A program made the translations under genes and the position numbers. Shown piece by piece: positions 46,718-54,190 of a stretch of 64,000 nt of DNA (its first letter is position 1; every line of letters begins with the position of its first letter). The notes beneath the pieces were generated by a model. That model made no database searches. It saw nothing but the letters and a program-made list of their open reading frames with translations, and was not told the DNA's origin. Origin of the DNA: Syntrophaceae bacterium (GTDB taxonomy: Bacteria; Desulfobacterota; Syntrophia; Syntrophales; UBA2192). Where the stretch lies: contig JABLXY010000001.1 of assembly GCA_013177795.1 (NCBI GenBank), forward strand, positions 186,001 to 250,000, given 5' to 3'.

Positions 46718-47215
46718 ATGGACAAGCTGGCGGTCTACCCCGGGTCATTCGACCCGATCACCAACGGGCATCTCGACATCATCAAGCGCGGTCTCCGGTT
46801 TTTCGACCGGCTCATCATCCTCGTGGCCTACAACCCGAACAAGTCGGGCCTCTTCAGCGTCCAGGAGCGCATGGACCTGATCCGCCAGGTCGTCGGGGAC
46901 GACCCGCGCATCCGCGTGGACAGTTTCTCGGGGCTCCTCGTGAACTACGTGCGGGACGCCGGCGCGCAGGTCATCCTCCGCGGCCTGAGAGCCGTCTCGG
47001 ATTTCGAGTACGAGTTCCAGATGGCCCTCATCAACCGCCGCCTCAACCGCGACATCGAGACCGTATTCCTGATGACGGGCTACAAGTGGTTCTACACGAG
47101 TTCGAACCTGATCAAGGAGGCCGCCGGGCACGGAGGGTCCGTACGCGGGCTCGTCCCCGAAGTCGTCCTCCAGAGGCTTCAGGAGAAATACCCCACCCCA
47201 TCGGCAAGGAGGTAA
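46718..47215 (+). CDS. coaD: Phosphopantetheine adenylyltransferase
   Basis: 165 residues. Penultimate step of coenzyme A synthesis. YPGSFDPITNGHLDIIKRGL has the nucleotidyltransferase (T/H)xGH motif (here NGH), VILRGLRAVSDFEYEFQMAL the substrate site, and YTSSNLIKEAAGHGG the ATP-binding C-terminal segment. GGGGAGGGG before the ATG. Confidence 0.97.
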   Translation: MDKLAVYPGSFDPITNGHLDIIKRGLRFFDRLIILVAYNPNKSGLFSVQERMDLIRQVVGDDPRIRVDSFSGLLVNYVRDAGAQVILRGLRAVSDFEYEFQMALINRRLNRDIETVFLMTGYKWFYTSSNLIKEAAGHGGSVRGLVPEVVLQRLQEKYPTPSARR

Positions 47216-47220
47216 GCCCC

Positions 47221-48414
47221 ATGCAGCTCGGACCCCTGACGAAAGTGCTGCGGCCGTCGCCGACGCTGGCGGTGACCATGAAGGCCAAGGCCCTCCAGAA
47301 GGAGGGACGCGACATCATCGGCTTCGGCGCGGGAGAGCCCGATTTCGACACGCCCGACAACATCAAGGCCGCGGCCATCCGCGCCATCCAGGAAGGGTTC
47401 ACGAAGTACACCCCGGTCGGCGGCATCGACGAGCTCAAGGACGCCGTCATCGAGAAGCTCCGACGGGACAACGGCCTCGCCTACAAGCGATCCCAGATCG
47501 TCGTGTCCACGGGGGCGAAGCACACCCTGTACAACATGGCCCAGGTCCTCTTCGGACAGGGTGACGAGGTGATCATCCCGGCGCCCTACTGGGTCTCCTA
47601 CCCGGACATCGTGCTGCTGGCCGACGCCACGCCCGTCATCGTCGACACCACGGAGGCGGAAGGCTTCAAGCTGACGCCGGAAAAACTGCGGAAGGCCATC
47701 ACCGCTCGGACGAAGGCCCTGATCCTCAACAGCCCCTCGAACCCGACGGGTGCGGCCTACACCCTCGATGAGCTGAAGGCCCTCGCGGAGGTGCTCCGGG
47801 GCACGGACATCATCGTCGTGAGCGACGACATCTACGAGAAGGTGGTCTACGACGGCTTTGTGTTTGCCAACATGGCCAACGTCAGCGAGGAGATGAAGGA
47901 AAGGACGATCGTCGTCAACGGCCTGTCCAAGTCGCACGCCATGACGGGCTGGAGGATGGGGTATGCCGCGGGGCCCGACAACGTGATCGAGGCCATGACG
48001 GAGATCCAGAGTCAGAGCACGTCGAACCCCACCTCGATCGTGCAGAAGGCCGCGATCGAGGCCCTGCTGGGCGACCAGTCCTTCATCCCGAGGATGGTGG
48101 CGGAATTCAAGAGGCGGCGGGACACGATCGTCGCGGCGCTCAACGCGGTGCCGGGAATCTCCTGCGCAACGCCGCCGGGCGCATTCTACGTGTTCCCACG
48201 GGTGGCCGGCCTCTACGGGAAGAAGGCCGGTGGCAAGACGATCACCGACTCGAACACGTTCAGCGAGTTCCTGCTGGAGGCGGCCAATGTCGCGGTGGTG
48301 CCCGGGCAGGCGTTCGGAAACGACGACTACGTCCGGCTCTCCTACGCCACGTCCATGGACCTCATCGTCGAGGGCACGAAGCGGATCGCCCGGGCCGTCG
48401 CCGCGCTCGGGTAG
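47221..48414 (+). CDS. aspC: Aspartate aminotransferase (class I, Ib subgroup)
   Basis: 397 residues from the ATG at 47221, five bases after coaD. FGAGEPDFDTPDNIKAAA, SNPTG at 173-177, SDDIYEKVVYDG, and K238 in VNGLSKSHAMTGWRMGYAAG (PLP lysine). This is the pattern of the Ib aspartate/prephenate aminotransferases. Distinct from the aminotransferase at 2984-4165. Confidence 0.92.
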   Translation: MQLGPLTKVLRPSPTLAVTMKAKALQKEGRDIIGFGAGEPDFDTPDNIKAAAIRAIQEGFTKYTPVGGIDELKDAVIEKLRRDNGLAYKRSQIVVSTGAKHTLYNMAQVLFGQGDEVIIPAPYWVSYPDIVLLADATPVIVDTTEAEGFKLTPEKLRKAITARTKALILNSPSNPTGAAYTLDELKALAEVLRGTDIIVVSDDIYEKVVYDGFVFANMANVSEEMKERTIVVNGLSKSHAMTGWRMGYAAGPDNVIEAMTEIQSQSTSNPTSIVQKAAIEALLGDQSFIPRMVAEFKRRRDTIVAALNAVPGISCATPPGAFYVFPRVAGLYGKKAGGKTITDSNTFSEFLLEAANVAVVPGQAFGNDDYVRLSYATSMDLIVEGTKRIARAVAALG

Positions 48415-48461
48415 GCCGCGGGCACCCCGGCGCAGCAGGGGCAGCGAGGAAGGGGAGGAAC

Positions 48462-49859
48462 ATGGGAGGTTTGTTCGGCGTCGTTTCCAACCAGAACTGC
48501 GCGAAGGTCCTGTTCTACGGGACCGATTACCACTCGCACCTGGGGACCGAAAACGGAGGCATGGCCATTTTCGGTGAACGGGGATTCTACCAGACGATCC
48601 ACAGCATCAGCCAGGCGCAGTTCAAGTCGAAGTTCATCGGCGACTACCGGGAGATGAGCGGCACCATGGGGATCGGCTCCATCAACAACGTGGCGCCGCA
48701 GCCCCTGATCGTCCGTTCCCGGTTCGGCACCTATGCCATCGCCGCCAGCGGCCTGATCACCAACAAGGACGCCCTGGCCGAGGAACTCCTGCGGCAGGGC
48801 GTCTCGTTCAGCGAGATGGCGGGAGGCGGCGTGAACCCCGTGGAACTGGTGGCGCGCCTCGTCAACCGGGGCGAGAACCTGATCGACGGCATCGTGAACA
48901 TGCAGAAACTCATCGAGGGGTCCCTCTGCATGCTGATCCTGAAGGAGGACGGGATCTACGCGGTCCGGGATCTCTACGGGCGGTTTCCCCTCGTCGTCGG
49001 CGGCACGGGGAAGCGGGGCGAGTACGTCGTCGCCACGGAAGCCAGCTCCCTGCAGAACCTCGGCTACGACGTGGTGATGTATCCGGGGCCGGGGGAGATT
49101 TTGAGACTCAGCCGCTCCGGGATCAGGCCGCTGCGGCCGGCGATGCCCGAGAAGAAGGTCTGCGCCTTCCTCTGGATCTACACCGGGGAGCCGTCGTCGA
49201 CCTACGAGGGCAAGTCGGTCGAGATCGCCCGCGAGCGCTGCGGACGGGCCCTGGCACGAAAGGACCGGGTGAAGGCGGATTTCGTCACGGGCATCCCCGA
49301 TTCGGGGATCGGGCACGCCATCGGGTACGCCCAGGAATCGGGCATCCCCTACAAGCGGCCCCTCGTGAAGTACACGCCCGGCTACGGCAGGAGCTACACC
49401 CCGCCCTCCCAGGAGATTCGGGACCTCGTCGCCACCATGAAGATCATCGCGGTGCGCGACGTGATCCGTGACAGCCGCATGGTCGTCTGCGACGATTCCA
49501 TTGTCCGCGGGACCCAGCTGAAAAACTTCACGATCAAGAAGCTGTGGGACAACGGCGCCCGGGAGATCCACCTCCGGGTGGCCTGTCCGCCTCTGATGTT
49601 CCCCTGCATCTACGGCAGCTCGACACGCACGAAGGGGGAGCTGGCCGCGCGGCGTGCGATCCGCTCCCTGCGCGGCAGGGACGCGGAGAACATCGCCCCC
49701 TACCTGGACCCGAAGACAAAGGCATACCGGGAGATGGTCGAATGGATCCGCAAGGATCTCAACGTCACCTCGCTCAAGTACCTGACCATCGACGGGATGA
49801 TCGACGCCATCGGCCTGCCGGAAAAGGACCTCTGCCTGTACTGCTGGCGGGGATACTGA
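48462..49859 (+). CDS. PurF-like amidophosphoribosyltransferase homologue lacking the glutaminase active site
   Basis: 465 residues aligned end to end with PurF. The phosphoribosyltransferase half is kept: FVTGIPDSGIGHAIGYA and the PRPP loop VVCDDSIVRGT (341-351). The N-terminal Ntn glutaminase half has lost its residues: the nucleophile Cys is Gly (MGGLFGVVS), the RYST-type substrate Arg is gone (GIGSINNVAP), and the HNGN oxyanion motif reads AASGLIT. It cannot hydrolyse glutamine by the known mechanism. It might use free ammonia, or be a regulatory or new transferase. No pur genes are near. GGGGAGG before the ATG. Confidence 0.8.
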   Translation: MGGLFGVVSNQNCAKVLFYGTDYHSHLGTENGGMAIFGERGFYQTIHSISQAQFKSKFIGDYREMSGTMGIGSINNVAPQPLIVRSRFGTYAIAASGLITNKDALAEELLRQGVSFSEMAGGGVNPVELVARLVNRGENLIDGIVNMQKLIEGSLCMLILKEDGIYAVRDLYGRFPLVVGGTGKRGEYVVATEASSLQNLGYDVVMYPGPGEILRLSRSGIRPLRPAMPEKKVCAFLWIYTGEPSSTYEGKSVEIARERCGRALARKDRVKADFVTGIPDSGIGHAIGYAQESGIPYKRPLVKYTPGYGRSYTPPSQEIRDLVATMKIIAVRDVIRDSRMVVCDDSIVRGTQLKNFTIKKLWDNGAREIHLRVACPPLMFPCIYGSSTRTKGELAARRAIRSLRGRDAENIAPYLDPKTKAYREMVEWIRKDLNVTSLKYLTIDGMIDAIGLPEKDLCLYCWRGY

Positions 49860-49875
49860 GACGGCATCAGTGCAA

Positions 49876-49978
49876 AGAGGATGAGAGGGTGAGAAGGCAA
49901 GAAGGTCGGAACAGCCCGCGGCAGGCGGCCGACCTCCTGCTTTTCCAGACCTCTCGACGTCTCACCTTCTTACCCTCC
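49876..49978. repeat. Octad-repeat inverted element G
   Basis: Left arm in eights: AGAGGATG, AGAGGGTG, AGAAGGCA, AGAAGGTC. The right arm is pyrimidine-rich and again in eights: CGACCTCC, TGCTTTTC, CAGACCTC, TCGACGTC, TCACCTTC, TTACCCTC. The unit AGAGGGTG is one base from the AGAGGGTA unit of element F. Confidence 0.68.
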
Positions 49979-50002
49979 GGTTCGTCACAGGGCGGGGCAC
50001 AC

Positions 50003-51277
50003 GGTAACGTCAAGTGTTATGTGTCATGACGAGGAAAGGGGTCATGGTTTTTTCTTTCAGGTTCTCATGGGTAAAGATGGCATAGAGGATTCTCTCCATG
50101 CTGGTTCGATCGGAGAAGACGCCCATGGGGCGGGTTCTCCTGCGGACCTCGCGGAATCTGCGTTCGATGAGGTTGGTGGTCCGGATCGTGGGCCAGAGCT
50201 TGGGATGGGGCAGCCGGAAGAACGCCAGGAGTTCTTCCTCGTGGCTCATGAGGCTCTTGACGGCCTTGGGATAGAGCGGGCGCCAGATGCGGCAGAAGCG
50301 CTGCAGGACGGCTTGGGCCTCGCGCAGAGAGGCGGCATGGCTGATGGCGTGCAGGTCCTTCTTCATGGCGGCCTGGTCGCTCTTGCGGGCGTAGTTGAGG
50401 ACGTTGCGGGTTTTATGCACCCAGCAGCGCTGCAGGGGCACCTGCGGATAGACAAAGGGCAGGGCGGCCAGCAGGCCCCGGCCCCCGTCGGTGATGATCA
50501 TCTCGAGCCCCTCGCCCGTGAGTCCCCGTCGATACAGATCCGTGAGGAAGACCTCCCAGGCGCTCTGTGACTCGGCGTGGGCGATCCGGAAGTCGATGAT
50601 CTCCTTGCGGCCCTGGGCCGTCACCCCCAGGACCACCAGGACGACGCGCGTGGAGGCCCCGGCTCCGGTTCTGCGCTTGAGCACCACCCCGTCGAACAGC
50701 AGGAACCGGTAGGCTCGGCGCAGCGGCCGTCTGTGGAAGGCGCTCACGGCCGCATCGAGCCTCCGGGCCACCCGGCTCACCGTCGTGGCGCTGACGGGCT
50801 CGCCCAGAACCGGCATCAGGGCGTGGGCGATCTTGCGGGTGGAGATCCCGAGGACAAAGCACGCCAGGATCATCCGCTCCACGCAGCCGATGCGGCGGGC
50901 GTAGGCCCGGACCACCCCGATCATGCTGGTCTTGCGGCTCCGGGGCACCCGCAGCTCGATATCCCCCAGCTCGGTGAGCAGGTGACGGCAGTAGCTGCCG
51001 TTGCGCCGGTCCGCCAGCGAGCGGCCCACCTCGTCGAGATAGCGGTCCAGCCGGTCGTTCATCTGGTCTTCCAAGATCCCGACCAGGGCCTGACGGGCCG
51101 CAGAGCGGTAATCCGCATCCCACTCCGGCGACAGGTTCATCTCCTTGATTATCCGGTGCGCTTGTGACAAACTCTTGATCGGCAAACCAACTGTCCTCAT
51201 GGGGTACCTCCTTATGGGATGTCGCAATCTTGGGGGTACCCCTTTCCTGTCTCTGACACAAGATATGATACGCTACC
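50003..51277 (-). mobile_element. IS256-family insertion sequence, copy 2 (1275 bp, intact)
   Basis: Ends begin GGTAACGT (50003) and, on the other strand, GGTAGCGT (51277). Perfect 8-bp target duplication GGGCACAC at 49995-50002 and 51278-51285. Inserted between the PurF-like gene and ispG, inside what reads as a terminator loop once the IS and one duplication are removed. Confidence 0.97.
50010..51200 (-). CDS. IS256-family transposase, intact
   Basis: 396 residues from the ATG at 51200 (GGAGGT seven bases upstream). DDE transposase of the Mutator-like superfamily. The catalytic triad reads D170 (LLFDGVV), D238 (MIITDGGRG) and E346 (NLIERRFREVRRRT), with the family block LQRCWVHKTRNVLNY between the second Asp and the Glu. 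The stop codon lies within the right terminal repeat. Convergent with the PurF-like gene and divergent from ispG. Likely active and the probable source of transposase for copy 1. Confidence 0.96.
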   Translation of the reverse strand: MRTVGLPIKSLSQAHRIIKEMNLSPEWDADYRSAARQALVGILEDQMNDRLDRYLDEVGRSLADRRNGSYCRHLLTELGDIELRVPRSRKTSMIGVVRAYARRIGCVERMILACFVLGISTRKIAHALMPVLGEPVSATTVSRVARRLDAAVSAFHRRPLRRAYRFLLFDGVVLKRRTGAGASTRVVLVVLGVTAQGRKEIIDFRIAHAESQSAWEVFLTDLYRRGLTGEGLEMIITDGGRGLLAALPFVYPQVPLQRCWVHKTRNVLNYARKSDQAAMKKDLHAISHAASLREAQAVLQRFCRIWRPLYPKAVKSLMSHEEELLAFFRLPHPKLWPTIRTTNLIERRFREVRRRTRPMGVFSDRTSMERILYAIFTHENLKEKTMTPFLVMTHNT

Positions 51278-51304
51278 GGGCACACATGACCCTGCCCTTT
51301 TTTT
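51278..51304 (+). terminator. Right half of the terminator split by IS copy 2
   Basis: CCCTGCCCT (51290-51298) runs into seven T (51298-51304). Its original partner AGGGCGGGG is now at 49989-49997 on the far side of the IS. The duplicated GGGCA can still form a five-pair stem with TGCCC, so weak termination of transcripts leaving the IS towards ispG is possible. Confidence 0.6.
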
Positions 51305-51356
51305 GTTTTTCATGATATGGAGAAGTTGCCGGGTATCGATTCAACACGACGAAATC

Positions 51357-52439
51357 ATGAGTGAACACGCCGTGATAGCCAGGAAAAGAACCCGCCAGAT
51401 CCGGGTGGGGGGCGTCCCTGTCGGGGGTGATGCCCCCGTGGCCGTCCAGTCCATGACGTCCACGGACACCCGGGATGTGGAAGCCACCGTCGCGCAGATC
51501 GCCCGGCTCGAAAAGGCGGGCTGCGAGATCGTCCGGGTGGCCGTGCTCGACGAGGAAGCGGCACGGGCGATCCGGGCCGTCCGGAAGGCCATCGGGATCC
51601 CGCTGATCGCCGACATCCATTTCAGCCGGAAACTGGCCATCGCCGCCCTGGAGAACGGGGCCGACGCCGTGCGCGTCAACCCGGGGAACCTGGGGCGCGA
51701 AAAGATCCGCGACATCGTCGAGGCGGCGAAGGCCCGGGGGGCCTCTCTGCGCATCGGCGTCAACTCGGGTTCGGTGGAGAAGGAACTGCTGGCCAAGCAC
51801 GGGGGGCCCAGCGCGGAGGCCCTCGTCGAGAGCGCGATGGGCAGCATCGCGTTCATCGAGGACCTGGGATTCCGTGACTTCAAGCTTTCCCTGAAATCCT
51901 CCGACGTGCCCACGATGATCCGGGCCTACCGTCGGGTGTCTGAGCTGACCGACTGCCCCCTGCACCTGGGGGTCACCGAGGCCGGCAGTGTGCTGGCCTC
52001 GAGCATCAAGTCCTCCATCGGTATCGGGACCCTCCTGCAGGATGGGATCGGCGACACGATCCGCGTCTCCGTCACGGGGGACCCGGCCGTGGAGATGACC
52101 ATCGCCTACGGGATCCTCAGGGCCCTGGGGATCCGGAGGGTGGGGCCCGACATCATCGCCTGCCCGACCTGCGGCCGCTGCGAGATCGACCTGTCGCGCC
52201 TCGTCGAGGAGGTGGAGAGGAGGCTGGCAGGGATGAAGGACTATCTCAAGATCGCCATCATGGGCTGCGTCGTCAACGGTCCGGGCGAGGCCGCGGAGGC
52301 GGACATCGGCATCGCCGGGGGCCGCGGGCTCGGCATCCTGTTCAAGCGCGGCAAGCCGGTCAGAAAAGTCAGCGAGGAGGAACTCGTCGAGGTTCTTCTC
52401 CAGGAGATCGAACGGATGAGATTGGAAAGGGGGACGTGA
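51357..52439 (+). CDS. ispG: 4-hydroxy-3-methylbut-2-en-1-yl diphosphate synthase
   Basis: 360 residues from the ATG at 51357. Sixth enzyme of the MEP pathway, an iron-sulfur protein. RQIRVGGVPVGGDAPVAVQS begins the TIM barrel; the [4Fe-4S] ligands are in CPTCGRC and GCVVNGPGEA, followed by an acidic residue. Separated from dxr by about 10 kb. The IS ends 80 bases upstream; a promoter must lie in that space but none is convincing. Overlaps the proS leader by a few bases. Confidence 0.97.
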   Translation: MSEHAVIARKRTRQIRVGGVPVGGDAPVAVQSMTSTDTRDVEATVAQIARLEKAGCEIVRVAVLDEEAARAIRAVRKAIGIPLIADIHFSRKLAIAALENGADAVRVNPGNLGREKIRDIVEAAKARGASLRIGVNSGSVEKELLAKHGGPSAEALVESAMGSIAFIEDLGFRDFKLSLKSSDVPTMIRAYRRVSELTDCPLHLGVTEAGSVLASSIKSSIGIGTLLQDGIGDTIRVSVTGDPAVEMTIAYGILRALGIRRVGPDIIACPTCGRCEIDLSRLVEEVERRLAGMKDYLKIAIMGCVVNGPGEAAEADIGIAGGRGLGILFKRGKPVRKVSEEELVEVLLQEIERMRLERGT

Positions 52440-52441
52440 TC

Positions 52442-54190
52442 ATGCGGTATTCCCAGATGTTTTTGCCCACGGTCAGGGAGGTTCCATCGGATGCGGAAGT
52501 CGTCAGCCACCAGCTCATGATCCGGGCGGGGATGATCCGGAAGCTCACCTCCGGGATCTACTCCGTCCTTCCCCTGGGGTACCGCACGGTGAAGAAGGTG
52601 GAGCAGATCATCCGCGAGGAGATGGACGCCGCGGGGGCCCAGGAGGTCTACCTGCCGGCCGTCCAGCCCGCCGAGCTCTGGCAGGAGTCGGGGCGATGGG
52701 GATTCTACGGCAAGGAACTCCTGCGGTTCAAGGACCGCCACCTGCGGGACTACTGCATCGGGCCCACCCACGAGGAGGTCATCACGGACCTGGTGCGCAA
52801 CGAGATCAAGACCTACCGGCAGCTCCCCCAGAACCTCTACCAGATCCAAACCAAGTTCCGCGACGAGGTCCGGCCCCGCTTCGGCGTCATGCGGTGCCGC
52901 GAGTTCGACATGAAGGACGCCTACAGCTTCGACGCGGACGAGAAGGGTGCCGATGCGAGCTACGAGAGGATGTTCAAGGCCTACACGCGGATCTTCTCCC
53001 GGATCGGGCTCAGGTTCCGGCCCGTCGAGGCCGACTCGGGCAACATCGGGGGGGCCTACTCCCACGAGTTCATGGTGCTGGCCGACACGGGCGAGGACGC
53101 CCTGGCCTTCTGCTCGGGCTGCAACTACGCGGCGAACCTCGAGAAGGCGGAGATCGCCCGCCCGGAGCAGAAGCCGCTGGACCCGGCGCTGTTCAAGCCC
53201 CTCGAGACGATCCACACCCCGAATGTCCGGACGATCGAGGAGGTCTCCGCATTTCTGCAGGTGAGCCCGCAGGACATCGTGAAGACCCTCGTCTTCGTGG
53301 CCGACGGCAAGCCCGTGGCCGTGCTCATCCGCGGCGACGAGGAGGTCAACGAGGCCAAGCTGAGAAACCATCTCGGGGCGGACTCGGTGGAGCTGGCCAC
53401 CGACGACATCGTGCTCGAGGTGACGGGCTCCCCCAAGGGGTTTGCCGGCGCCATCGGGATCAAGGCCCCCGTCTACGCCGACTACTCGCTCATGAACCGC
53501 GTCAACGTGGTCATGGGGGCCAACCGCGAGGACTACCACGTGAAGAACGCCAATCTCGGGCGAGACTTCACCGTGACGGCCTTCGCGGACCTGAGGATCA
53601 TCAAGGAGTCCGACAGCTGCCCCCGCTGCGGGAAACCGATCCGGTTCGCCCGCGGCATCGAGGTGGGGCACGTCTTCAAGCTGGGCACGAAGTACAGCAA
53701 GGCCATGAAGGCCACCTTCCTCGACCGCGACGGCAAGGAGAAATACATGGTCATGGGCTGCTACGGGATCGGCGTGGGCCGGACCGTGGCGGCCGCCATC
53801 GAGCAGCATCACGACGACAAGGGCATCCTGTGGCCCATGACCATCGCGCCGTTCCACGTGATCATCGTGCCCGTGAACGTCAACGACAAAGCGATCGCCG
53901 CAACAGCCGAGACGCTCTACCGCGAGCTCGAGGCGGCGGTCGTCGAGGTCCTCCTCGACGACCGGGACGAGCGCGCCGGCGTGAAGTTCAACGATGCCGA
54001 TCTCATCGGGATCCCCATCCGGGTGACCATCGGGCCCAAGAGCGCAGCCTCCGGAAGCGTGGAGATGCGGATGCGCAAGACGGGCGAGACCCGGCTGATC
54101 CCCGTCGCGGAGGCGGCGGCCGTGATCCGGGACATCGTCCGGGGGGAGCTGAAAGCCCTCAATGATCCGAATAACGGACATCCTCGATAA
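52442..54190 (+). CDS. proS: Prolyl-tRNA synthetase, bacterial long form
   Basis: 582 residues from the ATG at 52442; a GTG six bases earlier lies too close to the GGGGG Shine-Dalgarno. Class II synthetase: motif 1 around LPLGYRTVKKVEQIIREEMD, motif 2 in TKFRDEVRPRFGVMRCREFD, an INS editing domain (about 225-400) typical of the bacterial type that clears Ala-tRNA(Pro), and motif 3 YGIGVGRTVAAAIEQH. Ends 29 bases inside the rsh gene. A tRNA-Pro gene lies 4.5 kb further on. Confidence 0.97.
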   Translation: MRYSQMFLPTVREVPSDAEVVSHQLMIRAGMIRKLTSGIYSVLPLGYRTVKKVEQIIREEMDAAGAQEVYLPAVQPAELWQESGRWGFYGKELLRFKDRHLRDYCIGPTHEEVITDLVRNEIKTYRQLPQNLYQIQTKFRDEVRPRFGVMRCREFDMKDAYSFDADEKGADASYERMFKAYTRIFSRIGLRFRPVEADSGNIGGAYSHEFMVLADTGEDALAFCSGCNYAANLEKAEIARPEQKPLDPALFKPLETIHTPNVRTIEEVSAFLQVSPQDIVKTLVFVADGKPVAVLIRGDEEVNEAKLRNHLGADSVELATDDIVLEVTGSPKGFAGAIGIKAPVYADYSLMNRVNVVMGANREDYHVKNANLGRDFTVTAFADLRIIKESDSCPRCGKPIRFARGIEVGHVFKLGTKYSKAMKATFLDRDGKEKYMVMGCYGIGVGRTVAAAIEQHHDDKGILWPMTIAPFHVIIVPVNVNDKAIAATAETLYRELEAAVVEVLLDDRDERAGVKFNDADLIGIPIRVTIGPKSAASGSVEMRMRKTGETRLIPVAEAAAVIRDIVRGELKALNDPNNGHPR

